NCBI GenBank assembly: GCA_964477085.1
Contig: CAYZDF010000005.1
Coordinates: 13,400-77,399, forward strand
Direction of reading: 5' to 3'
DNA from: Dichloromethanomonas sp964477085
GTDB lineage: Bacteria > Bacillota > Desulfitobacteriia > Desulfitobacteriales > Syntrophobotulaceae
DNA: 64,000 nt
Shown: piece after piece, positions 9,280 through 17,438 of the stretch
Layout of the letters: every line of letters starts with the position of its first letter
Position numbering within the stretch: position 1 is the first letter of the stretch
Position numbers and translations under genes: made by a program
Notes under the pieces: generated by a model
The model's database searches: none
Seen by the model: only the letters and a program-made list of their open reading frames with translations
What the model was told of the DNA's origin: nothing

Positions 9280-9942
9280 TTAAATCACAGTTTCTCCCGT
9301 GATCATCCATTTGGAATCTATCTTAACAAGATTAGCTCTGACATGAACGAAGTGTTCGAACTTTTCACCGACAGGATATTCTTCATCGAGATCAAAATCA
9401 CTGACTGTATACCTATAGATGGCGTTGACTGTCGCTGAATATTTATCAGCTGATTCAATATCCACATCATCAAAACTCACATCACTGACATATAGACCTA
9501 TTCCTTTAGAGATATACTTTTCAGCTTTTCTAATATGACTTTCCATAATCTCCCCAGTGTAAGCACTGCCAATAGTTGATCTGAAAGTTGGCATATCCTT
9601 AACCTTCCAGGCATCAAACAGGATCCCTAGTGCCTGTTTATAATCTGAAACAATTCTGTCTTGTTCTGTTATGCTTATAGCAATTGAATTCTTATCCTGA
9701 TCGCTGACGGAATTGTCCCCGGTCAGACTTCCTATCCCTGCATCATGCCCTTTAATATTGGGATCAGGCAGTTCATATTTGGGAATATCAGCTTTCATAG
9801 CATTGACTTTCGCTGCATTTTCTTTCTCCGGTTGGTTTACACCCGGTTGAATACTTGATCCCAAATACATATGTCCCACAAAACCCAAAGCAATACCCAA
9901 ACAAAATATTAAGATAGTCAGAAGCCAATACGTTTTACGCAT
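9280..9942 (-). CDS. Membrane-anchored extracellular protein of unknown function
   Basis: 220 aa, not recognised. An uncleaved signal/TM helix (about residues 5-27) is followed by a low-complexity linker and a C-terminal domain (about 95-220) of alternating helices and strands ending in KWMITGETVI. That general pattern is reminiscent of NTF2/SnoaL-like extracytoplasmic domains (weak inference). There is no lipobox cysteine. It is flanked by hairpin terminators on both sides, so it is monocistronic. It sits among cell-wall proteins, which suggests an envelope role only by association. Confidence 0.7.
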   Translation of the reverse strand: MRKTYWLLTILIFCLGIALGFVGHMYLGSSIQPGVNQPEKENAAKVNAMKADIPKYELPDPNIKGHDAGIGSLTGDNSVSDQDKNSIAISITEQDRIVSDYKQALGILFDAWKVKDMPTFRSTIGSAYTGEIMESHIRKAEKYISKGIGLYVSDVSFDDVDIESADKYSATVNAIYRYTVSDFDLDEEYPVGEKFEHFVHVRANLVKIDSKWMITGETVI

Positions 9943-10059
9943 TAAATCACAAGCCCCTCAAAATAAAAATTTATTACCATTATTTCCTTATCAAGGGGTT
10001 TTTAAACATCTTTCTTTCGACTTCTTATCTCGGGAACTATCCTAGAGATGACCACATAT

Positions 10060-10111
10060 AAAAAATGTTATCCGATTCTTCAGGGAGGTACTGAAGGGGA
10101 TAACATTTTTT
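10060..10111. terminator. Strong bidirectional terminator
   Basis: AAAAAATGTTATCC pairs with GGATAACATTTTTT (14 bp), with an inner CTTCA/CTGAAG helix. A/T runs on both sides let it act in both directions. It follows the minus-strand gene 10283-11017 by about 170 bp; that gap contains no other visible element. Confidence 0.8.
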
Positions 10112-10282
10112 ATCATTTTAGTTATTTTTATTATTTACTTTTGAAATCTTTTAGATACACCTTATTCCTTTTGATCCAGATCAGATCGGTGACACACATA
10201 TATTTTGGAAAATACCTATATTTATTTTTTCCCCAGTCGCCCTAGACTCTCATAACGTCCCTGTAAAACCGGAGAAATAGAT

Positions 10283-11017
10283 CTATTCCGAGCGTTTGGT
10301 TGAGAATGGTGTAGCTCCGTACACTTTGGAGCTCATATCATCTCTGAATAGGTGTGTATCCAGATCGTGGATTTCGAGGTGGAACTGCTCTATCCTTATC
10401 TTGTCTTTGGTATCGAAAGCATCTACTCCTCGGTTGAGTAGATTCCGGAGATAGACATCAAAGGTGGCAGCCTGATTGGAATTTACCTCGTTTTCCATCT
10501 GTTTTTCCCACAGAGTCTTGTGGAAAATGATATACTTCTTGATATCCGATTCATTCATCTGAGGACCAGCAGTGATCCCAAAGAGATAACCATCAACATA
10601 TTGATGAATATTCCAGGAAGCTCCGAAGGCCAGTGTTCTGGCTGCATCACTTAATGCTCCTTCGGTAAAATAATCTTCAATCGATGGAGCAAGGTTGATG
10701 AGGCTTAAATCTGGCTCCCTGTACTTCTTCATACCAGCGGTATCTGTCCCAGAGTTGGGAGTTGTATCGGGCTTAGTCGCTGTTCCCCCAGTAGTTGGAG
10801 CAGAGTTCTCTCCGCCAGGAGATGCCTTATTATCTCCCGCTTTTGGATCGGCATAATTAACGGGCGGGGTTTGGATTACGACCTGATCTTCGGGAACATC
10901 GGCCTGCCCACGGAATACTTTCCAAGCTGTGGGTCCATAAATACCGCCAACAATGATTGCCCCTGCAAGAACAATCGCTCCCGACAGGGTCAATACGCTT
11001 TTGCGGCTAAAGTTCAT
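10283..11017 (-). CDS. Membrane-anchored extracellular protein of unknown function
   Basis: 244 aa, not recognised. An N-terminal hydrophobic helix (about residues 9-29) is followed by a Pro/Thr/Gly/Ala-rich linker (about 55-95) and a soluble helical domain (about 100-244). The linker suggests the domain is held away from the membrane, outside the cell. ATG is preceded by AGGAGGG. Orientation matches its neighbours but terminators separate it from the downstream gene. No catalytic motif is visible. Confidence 0.7.
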   Translation of the reverse strand: MNFSRKSVLTLSGAIVLAGAIIVGGIYGPTAWKVFRGQADVPEDQVVIQTPPVNYADPKAGDNKASPGGENSAPTTGGTATKPDTTPNSGTDTAGMKKYREPDLSLINLAPSIEDYFTEGALSDAARTLAFGASWNIHQYVDGYLFGITAGPQMNESDIKKYIIFHKTLWEKQMENEVNSNQAATFDVYLRNLLNRGVDAFDTKDKIRIEQFHLEIHDLDTHLFRDDMSSKVYGATPFSTKRSE

Positions 11018-11110
11018 TTTTTTCCCTCCTAACTAAAGGTATTTTCTGTATAAGATTACCAATAATTAGGAGAAAAGCTTGTCGCATTGGGGCTGTCCAA
11101 ACGTCTATTT

Positions 11111-11143
11111 TCCGTTACAGTCCGTTATTATCCGTCATTATCC
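11111..11143. repeat. 10-bp phased TCCGTTA direct repeats
   Basis: TCCGTTACAG, TCCGTTATTA, TCCGTCATTA and TCC start exactly 10 bp apart in the gap between galU (stop at 11224) and the upstream region of the 11017 gene. Spacing of one helical turn is compatible with a protein-binding site. No regulator is identifiable. Confidence 0.5.
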
Positions 11144-11223
11144 TCAATGTGCGACCAAAACCAGGCATTTTGAGTAGATGTTTCATCAATATGCTCTAAA
11201 TATTGTCCAAAGAATAATCCTGC

Positions 11224-12216
11224 TTACTGATTATGATACTTACCGTCAGCAGTCTTTGAAGTTGGAATTTCTTGATTACTGGTGAAGGCTGAAAGATAGT
11301 CTGATGCTCGGGAAATAAGTCTTAATTCGTGACCTTCAAGCTCATATCGATTTACGAGGTCTACCAAATATTTAATCAACCTCTCGCCGACTTCTTCGTG
11401 CCGAAGTGCAAATTCGATAGTCGCTCTGACAAATCCAAGTTTGTCCCCAACATCATATCTCTTCCCCTCAAAATGATAAGCTAAAACATCCTGCTGCCTG
11501 CTCAACTTTAGAATCGCATCGGTTAATTGGATCTCTCCTCCTCTGCCGGGCGGGAGGTCAGCGATAATATCAAGGATCTCCGGGTTAAGAATGTAACGTC
11601 CCATGATAGCCAGCGGACAATCCGGGGCCTCTTCAATGGACGGTTTTTCTATCATATTATTGGACTTGTAGAGTCTGGGCGAAACCTTGCTTCCATCTAC
11701 AATACCGTATTTGGAGACATCAATTCGAGGTACTTCCTGCACACCAATAATATTACTTTCATAGAGTTCGTAGTACCGGATCATCTGCTTAAGACAGGGT
11801 TCTGCTGAGTAAATGACGTCATCACCCAAGAGGACAGCAAAAGGCTCATTTCCTATGAATCTTCTTGCACTGTAAATGGCGTGACCTAAGCCAAGTGCCT
11901 CTTTTTGACGAACATAATGAATATCGACCATGTCTGCGATGTTTTTTACCATGTCCAGAAGCTCTAATTTATCACTTTTTTCTAAGAAAACTTCCAGCTC
12001 CACTGAGCGATCAAAGTGATCTTCAATGGCTCTTTTATTTCTTCCGGTAACAATGATGACATCTTCAATACCTGATTGTACCGCTTCCTCAATAATATAC
12101 TGGATCGTTGGTTTATCAACGATAGGAAGCATTTCCTTGGGTTGAGCTTTGGTTGCAGGAAGAAATCTTGTCCCCAAACCTGCAGCAGGTATGACTGCTT
12201 TGCGAATTTTGCTCAA
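11224..12216 (-). CDS. galU: UTP--glucose-1-phosphate uridylyltransferase
   Basis: 330 aa. The nucleotidyltransferase signature AAGLGTRFLPATKAQPKEMLP is near the N-terminus, followed by KP(T)IQYIIEEAV, GLGHAIY and LLGDDV. It makes UDP-glucose from UTP and Glc-1-P for polysaccharide, glycolipid and wall-polymer synthesis, consistent with the sugar-nucleotide genes nearby. Length is slightly above the usual 290-300 aa because of a C-terminal tail (about 295-330) of unknown role. Start is TTG with AGGAGG 7 bp upstream. It appears to be a single-gene transcript. Confidence 0.93.
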   Translation of the reverse strand: MSKIRKAVIPAAGLGTRFLPATKAQPKEMLPIVDKPTIQYIIEEAVQSGIEDVIIVTGRNKRAIEDHFDRSVELEVFLEKSDKLELLDMVKNIADMVDIHYVRQKEALGLGHAIYSARRFIGNEPFAVLLGDDVIYSAEPCLKQMIRYYELYESNIIGVQEVPRIDVSKYGIVDGSKVSPRLYKSNNMIEKPSIEEAPDCPLAIMGRYILNPEILDIIADLPPGRGGEIQLTDAILKLSRQQDVLAYHFEGKRYDVGDKLGFVRATIEFALRHEEVGERLIKYLVDLVNRYELEGHELRLISRASDYLSAFTSNQEIPTSKTADGKYHNQ

Positions 12217-12301
12217 GATACTTCCTCCTTTTATTCGTTTTACTTTATGTTTATCACTACTCTAAGTAGTATGACAGGTTTTGTTGAATTTTATGAAATT
12301 T

Positions 12302-12326
12302 AAAAAGCGCAGACTTACCTGCGCTT
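12302..12326 (-). terminator. Intrinsic terminator after clpP
   Basis: AAGCGCAG/CTGCGCTT 8-bp stem with a 6-nt loop, followed on the minus strand by TTTTT-A-A-A-TTT. It lies between the clpP stop and the galU start. Confidence 0.75.
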
Positions 12327-12456
12327 CTCTGTCTTTTAATGATGAATGGAAATTCAAACGATGTTTTTGTTTAGCTTATTTCCCATAAAAACTTAGAACA
12401 TTGATTCCAAATATTTAAATACTGTTTAGATTGGCCTGTCTAACTGGAATTGGATT

Positions 12457-13080
12457 TTATTTCAGTTTCTTTTTAGGATCAAGCGTCGCGGCTTTCTCTA
12501 ATATCTGGTCGACCAGACCATATTCCTGTGCTTCCTCTGCAGACATATAGTAATCACGATCGGTGTCTTTTTCAATTCTCTCCAAAGGCTGTCCTGTTCT
12601 TTCACTTAAAATCTTATTGAGTTTAGCTTTAATCTTAAGTAATTGCTTGGCATGTATTTCAATTTCCGTTGCCTGACCGGAGAGACCCGAACCAGCGATC
12701 AACGGTTGATGGATAAGAATCTCAGAATTAGGCAAAGCCGTACGTTTACCTTTAGCACCGGCAGCCAACAGGAAAGCTCCCATGCTGGCAGCCATTCCGA
12801 CGCAGATGGTTTGAACATCAGTTCCGATGTATTGCATTGTATCATAAATAGCCATTCCAGCAGTAATTGATCCACCAGGACTGTTAATATAAAGGAAAAT
12901 GTCCTTCTCCGGATCTTCAGCGTATAAGAATAACATCTGTGCGATAACAACGTTGGCCACAGCGTCATCGATAGGCCCACCCAAGAAGATGATGCGATCT
13001 TTAAGAAGTCTGGAATAGATATCATAAGAACGCTCACCGCGGTTGGTTTGTTCAACGACCATTGGAATTAAATAACTCAT
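12457..13080 (-). CDS. clpP: ATP-dependent Clp protease proteolytic subunit
   Basis: 207 aa with the ClpP serine-protease triad: Ser in GMAASMGAFLL, His in ILIHQPL, and the Asp region in TDRDYYMSAEEA. It forms the tetradecameric peptidase barrel that works with ClpX/ClpC to degrade misfolded and regulatory proteins in the cytosol. I choose the ATG that encodes MSYLIPMVVEQ, 8 bp after GGGGG; an in-frame ATG two codons earlier and a TTG five codons earlier (end 13095) are less well placed. Monocistronic, with no clpX downstream. The promoter overlaps a CtsR-type operator, so heat-shock repression by CtsR is likely. Confidence 0.95.
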   Translation of the reverse strand: MSYLIPMVVEQTNRGERSYDIYSRLLKDRIIFLGGPIDDAVANVVIAQMLFLYAEDPEKDIFLYINSPGGSITAGMAIYDTMQYIGTDVQTICVGMAASMGAFLLAAGAKGKRTALPNSEILIHQPLIAGSGLSGQATEIEIHAKQLLKIKAKLNKILSERTGQPLERIEKDTDRDYYMSAEEAQEYGLVDQILEKAATLDPKKKLK

Positions 13081-13126
13081 GCTCATTACCCCCAAAGTAT
13101 TCTAGATAGTATTATTGGATATTCTT

Positions 13127-13156
13127 ATTTTAGTACAAAGGTCAATAAAGGTCAAA
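13127..13156 (-). promoter_or_regulatory. clpP sigma-A promoter overlapped by a CtsR operator
   Basis: On the minus strand: -35 TTGACC (13150-13155), 17-bp spacer, -10 TAAAAT (13127-13132). On the plus strand GGTCAAT-AAA-GGTCAAA (13140-13156) matches the CtsR heptad direct repeat (GGTCAAA-N3-GGTCAAA) at 13 of 14 half-site positions. It covers the -35 and spacer, as at clp genes of Bacillus and relatives. Confidence 0.82.
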
Positions 13157-13318
13157 TATTTCGTGCTCATATTTGAATTTTTTCTTTTATTTTTTTTTTG
13201 ATACAACTATAAACTTACCATTCCACAACTAACTTAAACATCCTTTTCAAACTGCATATTATTCACTCCGCAGGGAAAAATATTTTCAGAAATTTATTAA
13301 GTTCTGGAGGTAAGGTTA

Positions 13319-13765
13319 ATGAACATGATCCCTTTCGAAACCATGCGAAATATTGATAACATCAGACGAGAGATCGACCGGGTTTACCGCTTCCCTTTCT
13401 CCTTCTTCGAAGACAATTTCTCACAACATCTAACTCTTCCCTATACGGATGTCTATGAAACGGATGAAGAGATCATTGTATCCTGTGATCTTCCAGGTCT
13501 GCAACGGAGAGAAGATGTGAATATCCACATACAAGGTAAAGAGCTAACAATCAGCGGTACGTTGAACCGGGAACAACATGTCATTCAGGAAGATCGTATG
13601 CACCGCAAAGAAAGATTCACCGGACAATTCCGCCGTTCACTTGCACTTCCTGCTAATGTTTCCAGTGAACATGTGAGAGCCATCTATAAGAATGGCGTGC
13701 TCAATATCTTCCTGCCAAAGTCAAGCTCAGGTGAGAAGAAAAGCGTCAACATTGATTTTCAATAA
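13319..13765 (+). CDS. Small heat-shock protein, Hsp20/alpha-crystallin family
   Basis: 148 aa. A short N-terminal arm precedes an alpha-crystallin domain (about residues 40-135) with PYTDVYETDEEIIVSCDLPG at its start and the conserved GVLNIFLPK near its end; the C-terminal tail is short. It is an ATP-independent holdase that keeps unfolding proteins soluble. ATG follows GGAGG by 8 bp. It is divergent from clpP, and the 238-bp shared upstream region holds the CtsR box; whether CtsR also acts on hsp20 is open. A terminator follows directly. Confidence 0.92.
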   Translation: MNMIPFETMRNIDNIRREIDRVYRFPFSFFEDNFSQHLTLPYTDVYETDEEIIVSCDLPGLQRREDVNIHIQGKELTISGTLNREQHVIQEDRMHRKERFTGQFRRSLALPANVSSEHVRAIYKNGVLNIFLPKSSSGEKKSVNIDFQ

Positions 13766-13781
13766 CCATTAAAGTCAATCT

Positions 13782-13838
13782 GAACAGCATGGTATGAAGG
13801 CTCCATAAAACAACTTCAACACCGTGCTGTTCTTTTTT
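13782..13838 (+). terminator. Intrinsic terminator after hsp20
   Basis: GAACAGCA-TGGT pairs with ACCGTGCTGTTC around a long loop, followed by TTTTTT. Confidence 0.75.
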
Positions 13839-13935
13839 ACATGCTTTTGATACCATCTGCAATTAATAGATATTGAAGTAGATAAGGTGTATTTTTTTCT
13901 ATTCTCAAAGAATAAGCTTGTTTCTCTTTCCAACC

Positions 13936-13944
13936 TGCTATAAT
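13936..13944 (+). promoter_or_regulatory. Extended -10 promoter upstream of the NDP-sugar pyrophosphorylase
   Basis: TGCTATAAT is a perfect extended -10 (TGnTATAAT). A partial -35 (TTGTTT, 15-bp spacing) lies at 13918. It would give a leader of about 215 nt before the 14165 start. In the 381-bp gap between hsp20 and this gene I see only this promoter and the hsp20 terminator. Confidence 0.5.
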
Positions 13945-14164
13945 ATGGTCATAGATGAAAACACTGCTACATACTCTTCCTTTCTATCGCAGGTGCTATG
14001 AGATATACTTAACAATATTTTAATGCAATGTTAATAGGATGATAAACACCTTTTGGTATTATAACTCTAATAAGGAATAAAAGTTAAGCGCAAAAAAATT
14101 AGACCATTCCTTAGACAAATTCTTTTTGAGAAGATTATAAAAATGTTTGAAGATGGTGATATCA

Positions 14165-15235
14165 ATGAAAGCCATGATCATGGCAGCAGGGATCGGAACA
14201 AGGCTTAGGCCTTTAACCGACCCTATACCTAAACCTATGGTGCCAATTTTGAATACACCTGTAATGGAATACGCCGTTAAACTACTTCGGATGCATGGAA
14301 TTAAGGAGATTATCACCAACACGCATTACCAACCCAAATATATTACAGATTATTTCGGCCAAGGTCAAGATTTTGGGGTAGAGCTTCAATACTCCTATGA
14401 AGAAGAGCTATTGGGAACTGCCGGCGGCGTCAAAAATAACAGAGATTTTCTTGATCAAACCTTTTTTGTCCTAAGTGGTGACGCCTTAACTGATATTAAC
14501 CTGACTGAAATGTATCAGTTCCACAAAGAGAACCGTTCCCTGGCCACTATAGCTCTTAAAGCTGTTAAAATTGTTTCCGATTATGGGGTTGTAGTTACAG
14601 ACCCATCAGGAAAAATCAAGGCTTTTCAAGAAAAGCCCAAACCAGCAGAAGCATTGAGCCAGGTTGCGAATACCGGAATTTATTTGTTTGAACCCGAGAT
14701 TTTCGATTTTATTCCCGATGGATTCTATGATTTCGGTCGTGAACTTTTCCCTAAACTTTTGGAGATGCAAGTTCCTTTCTATGGCTTTGAAACCAGTGAC
14801 TATTGGTGTGATATCGGTGCCATCAATGTGTATCAAAAAGCACACCGAGATACGTTAGGCCGGCCACTTTTAAAGAATATGGTTAGTAAAGACAGCATAT
14901 TCAATATTAGCAAATATTGTTTAGCCGGTATCAATTCGACGATTGATCTTAGTGCTAAAATTAGCAATAATGTATTTATCGGTAAGAATTGTAACATCGG
15001 CCAGCGCGCATCCCTCAAAAACTGCATTATATGGGATAACTGTACATTACTGGAAAACGTCATAATCGAAAATGCTATCATTGGTATGAACTGTTTCATT
15101 GGAGCAAATTCCATCATAAAAGGTCATTCCGTTATTGGTAATAGCGTCCTAATCGGTAAGGATATCCTGATTTCTAAAAATAGATCTATTGACTCGGATG
15201 CTATCATCCTGACAGGAAAGGCTGCCTCAGCTTAA
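14165..15235 (+). CDS. NDP-sugar pyrophosphorylase (mannose-1-phosphate guanylyltransferase-like) with left-handed beta-helix
   Basis: About 356 aa. The N-terminal nucleotidyltransferase domain starts MKAMIMAAGIGTRLRPLTDPIPKPM and contains LSGDALTDINL. From about residue 250 hexapeptide repeats (ISNNVFIGKNCNIGQ..., VIENAIIGMNCFIG) form a left-handed beta-helix. It activates a hexose-1-phosphate to NDP-sugar; mannose or glucose cannot be decided. I start at the ATG giving the canonical family N-terminus; an in-frame TTG six codons earlier (14147) is possible. A processive-type glycosyltransferase follows 46 bp later, suggesting a joint role in glycolipid or cell-surface glycan synthesis. Confidence 0.88.
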   Translation: MKAMIMAAGIGTRLRPLTDPIPKPMVPILNTPVMEYAVKLLRMHGIKEIITNTHYQPKYITDYFGQGQDFGVELQYSYEEELLGTAGGVKNNRDFLDQTFFVLSGDALTDINLTEMYQFHKENRSLATIALKAVKIVSDYGVVVTDPSGKIKAFQEKPKPAEALSQVANTGIYLFEPEIFDFIPDGFYDFGRELFPKLLEMQVPFYGFETSDYWCDIGAINVYQKAHRDTLGRPLLKNMVSKDSIFNISKYCLAGINSTIDLSAKISNNVFIGKNCNIGQRASLKNCIIWDNCTLLENVIIENAIIGMNCFIGANSIIKGHSVIGNSVLIGKDILISKNRSIDSDAIILTGKAASA

Positions 15236-15281
15236 TACATAAAGGATAAGGTACAAACTCTTTTAAGAGGGGGTAAAGAAA

Positions 15282-16409
15282 ATGTCAAATGTTTTGATTC
15301 TCACTGCTTCTACCGGAAACGGACATAATCAAGCCGCATGCTGTTTAAAGAATGAACTTGAATTATCCGGCTACACCGTCCATATCGCTGAGCCTTTGAA
15401 GGAAGAAGGTAAAATGATGGAGTTGCTTATCGATGATGGGTATAATATCCTGGCTACAAAGTTACCAAAAATGTATGGCAAAATCTATAAGATAACAGGT
15501 CATAAGTTTGTCAACAAGGGTGTTGTTACCTTTTTTAATCTAACCTTAAGCAGTACGGTGTACGAACTGATTAAGCAATATAAGCCTGATCTACTCATCT
15601 GTACGCATCCTCTTCTCGTTAATGTTGTTTCTTTCCTTAAAGCCAGCGGAAGGATTAGCTTGCCTTTTATCGCCATTGTGACCGATTACATGGCGCATCG
15701 GTTCTACGTCAATCAATACGTTGATGCCTATATCGTTGGTTCTAGCTTCACAAAGGATACGCTCATTGAAAAGGGTGTATCTGAGAGCAAGATCTATACA
15801 TACGGTATACCTATCCGTAAGGAATTCCGCCAACCACGCAAAGTAAGCAAGGATAAACCCTTTACGATCCTTGTCATGGGCGGAAGCATGGGGATATCTT
15901 ATATTAAAAAATGTTTGGAAAAACTCGTTACTAATCCGTATCCTTTTAGAGTACTGGTGGTCTGTGGCAACAACCATAAGCTTAGAAATGAATTAGAAGC
16001 GAAATACAGCGGCACCATAATTGGTAAAGAGGTCAAAATTTTTGGATTTACGCGTAATGTCCCGGAACTGATGGATGAATCTGACGTCATTGTCACCAAA
16101 CCGGGTGGACTTACCGTAACAGAGGCTATCAATAAAAATATCCCTATCATTATTCCCTTCTTTATCCCTGGACAAGAAGAAGAAAATACTGAAATTCTCG
16201 TTAAAGCTGGTGTTGCGGTAAGTGTCACAAATACTGTGGAACTAAATAACATCATCAGCCGTTTTTATGAACAACCATACCTCCTTGAGGAGATGAGTGC
16301 TAAAGCAGTAGAAATCGCCAAAGACTTATCTCCGGACAGTATTGTTCAACTTGCTGACAGGCTATTATTCCATCACCAGCATTTGGTTCAATTGAGCCAG
16401 AGTATCTAG
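15282..16409 (+). CDS. MGDG-synthase/UgtP-type diacylglycerol glycosyltransferase (GT28)
   Basis: 375 aa, cytosolic face of the membrane. The N-terminal MGDG_synth domain has TASTGNGHNQAA and DGYNILATKLP; the C-terminal GT28 half has VMGGSMG for nucleotide contact and KPGGLTVTEA, the NDP-sugar signature. Family members transfer Glc or Gal from UDP-sugar to diacylglycerol, giving glycolipids and LTA anchors. ATG is preceded by AGAGGGGG. It is the last gene of a two-gene transcript ending at a strong terminator. The Mu-like prophage is inserted 110 bp beyond its stop. Confidence 0.87.
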   Translation: MSNVLILTASTGNGHNQAACCLKNELELSGYTVHIAEPLKEEGKMMELLIDDGYNILATKLPKMYGKIYKITGHKFVNKGVVTFFNLTLSSTVYELIKQYKPDLLICTHPLLVNVVSFLKASGRISLPFIAIVTDYMAHRFYVNQYVDAYIVGSSFTKDTLIEKGVSESKIYTYGIPIRKEFRQPRKVSKDKPFTILVMGGSMGISYIKKCLEKLVTNPYPFRVLVVCGNNHKLRNELEAKYSGTIIGKEVKIFGFTRNVPELMDESDVIVTKPGGLTVTEAINKNIPIIIPFFIPGQEEENTEILVKAGVAVSVTNTVELNNIISRFYEQPYLLEEMSAKAVEIAKDLSPDSIVQLADRLLFHHQHLVQLSQSI

Positions 16410-16467
16410 TTTTAGAATGTCGGATAAGCACATGATTGGACAGATCGACTGAAGAGTTGACAAAGGG

Positions 16468-16498
16468 CTATACCGCAAGGTATAGTTCCTTTTTTTTT
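16468..16498 (+). terminator. Intrinsic terminator after the glycosyltransferase gene
   Basis: CTATACC-GCAA-GGTATAG stem-loop with GNRA-type tetraloop, followed by TTCC and a run of ten T. It ends about 20 bp before the prophage junction. Confidence 0.9.
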
Positions 16499-16514
16499 AT
16501 GATAAGATGGAATA

Positions 16515-16519
16515 TAATA
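16515..16519. repeat. 5-bp target-site duplication, left copy (TAATA)
   Basis: TAATA directly before the TG of the prophage terminus. The identical pentamer follows the CA terminus at 52421-52425. A 5-bp duplication is the length produced by Mu-family transposition. Confidence 0.9.
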
Positions 16520-16570
16520 TGTAGCTTCGCAAAAATTTCTGCAAAAGTTTTCAGCCTTTTTCGCAAAAGT
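16520..16570. repeat. Prophage right-end (attR-type) MuA-binding sites
   Basis: Starts TGTAGCTTCGCAAAAA. It contains TCTGCAAAAG at 16538-16547 and a variant TTCGCAAAAGT at 16560-16570, in the same orientation and about 22 bp apart. These match the TCTGCAAAA motif at the other end and are probably transposase sites R1 and R2 (inference). Confidence 0.75.
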
Positions 16571-16613
16571 AATTTACTGAACTAATTTTTTTCTTTCCTA
16601 TATTTATGTATCC

Positions 16614-16647
16614 TACCCCAAAGGTAAGCTCAATTCTCCTTGGGGTA
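16614..16647 (-). terminator. Possible terminator of the prophage late operon
   Basis: TACCCCA/TGGGGTA arms (with adjacent AAGG/CCT pairing) form a hairpin 24 bp past the last late gene. There is no clear U tract on the minus strand, so this is tentative. Confidence 0.4.
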
Positions 16648-16670
16648 TATTTATAATACTAGATACGCCT

Positions 16671-17054
16671 TCAACTTACAATTTGATAATCCTCTGCTAA
16701 CAGATCTATCTGACTGGGTACCCATGGAACCAACTTATTATCTGCTGTTTTTAACTCGAAATATGGCAGGTTTTCATATCCCATATCAAATTCAAGATTA
16801 TCCCCACCAGGAATAACTAACCTTACCCACATATTCTTACCATTCCAGCCAAGTCTTGAAACTCTAAAGTTTTTCTTCATAGCTTCGGTCGCTAGTCCTA
16901 ATGTCAAACCGTCTGTTTTTCTATATGCTTCTTCAAATACAGTTTTTGGAGACCAGCTTTCATATGCATCTAGATAAACCACTTTATATCCATCTTCTGC
17001 ATTCTTCATTTGTGGCTCTGCATGAATAATTTTCACACCAATATATTGTTCCAT
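16671..17054 (-). CDS. Phage_gp49_66 - DUF2829 (Tad2-like) fusion, probable anti-Thoeris protein
   Basis: 127 aa in two parts. Residues about 1-50 (EQYIGVKIIHAEP, GYKVVYLDAYESWSPKTVFEEAYR) match the N4 gp49/Sf6 gene 66 domain seen in many phages. Residues about 60-127 match DUF2829: RLGWNGKNMWVRL, then FELKTADNKLVPWVPSQIDLLAEDY. DUF2829 is the family of Tad2 (SPO1), which sequesters the gcADPR signal of Thoeris defence (established for the family). Anti-defence function here is inferred. It is the last gene of the late operon, next to the prophage end, where accessory cargo is expected. ATG follows AAGGGG by 9 bp. Confidence 0.85.
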   Translation of the reverse strand: MEQYIGVKIIHAEPQMKNAEDGYKVVYLDAYESWSPKTVFEEAYRKTDGLTLGLATEAMKKNFRVSRLGWNGKNMWVRLVIPGGDNLEFDMGYENLPYFELKTADNKLVPWVPSQIDLLAEDYQIVS

Positions 17055-17080
17055 TACTCATTTCCCCTTAGTTTTAAATA

Positions 17081-17260
17081 TTATCCTGGGTATGATAATC
17101 GCAGGAATAGTAGATATAACCCTACAAGCAGTAGTAATACTATTACTAGAATGGTGGCTATTATCCAATGACCCGTGACATACAAAGCAATCGAAGCATA
17201 AATGAAGGTTGCAAATATAAAACCAATAATAACCCAGAACCAATCAACAATTTCACCCAT
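17081..17260 (-). CDS. Small phage membrane protein, two TM segments
   Basis: 59 aa from the ATG giving MGEIVDWFWVIIGF; AAAGGTGG lies 10 bp upstream. Two hydrophobic helices occupy about residues 5-28 and 30-53, ending FLRLSYPG. Not recognised. It sits between XkdX and the Tad2-like gene at the end of the late operon, so it could be a holin-like, exclusion or other accessory protein. The true holin appears to be at 40599. Confidence 0.6.
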   Translation of the reverse strand: MGEIVDWFWVIIGFIFATFIYASIALYVTGHWIIATILVIVLLLLVGLYLLFLRLSYPG

Positions 17261-17297
17261 GATTCTTTTTCCACCTTTCTTCTGTCGCTTAGTGAAT

Positions 17298-17438
17298 CTA
17301 ATGTGCAATATACTCCTGACTAGTTATATCTTGATACTCTTGCTCAGTGATTTTACCTCTTGTCACCCAAACACTAAGTTGTTCAAGGGTTGCACCGTAC
17401 TGCTCGAATGCCTTTTTACACCATGTATAGAAATCCAT
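17298..17438 (-). CDS. XkdX-family small phage protein
   Basis: 46 aa: MDFYTWCKKAFEQYG, then VTRGKITEQEYQDITSQEY. The motif 'V..GKIT.E.Y..IT...Y' is the XkdX family signature (PF09693), found just after tail-fibre genes in Firmicute phages. AAAGGAG lies 9 bp upstream, and the ATG overlaps the TAA of the upstream gene by one base, so they are translationally coupled. The function of XkdX is unknown. Confidence 0.88.
   Translation of the reverse strand: MDFYTWCKKAFEQYGATLEQLSVWVTRGKITEQEYQDITSQEYIAH

Noticed and set aside
10048..10245. Plus-strand 65-codon frame rich in Phe/Tyr
   Set aside because: Starts inside a bidirectional terminator, lacks a ribosome site and is low-complexity.
16468..16520. 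tRNA or core-type att site for a site-specific integrase
   Set aside because: No tRNA and no integrase; the element uses a DDE transposase with a 5-bp duplication.
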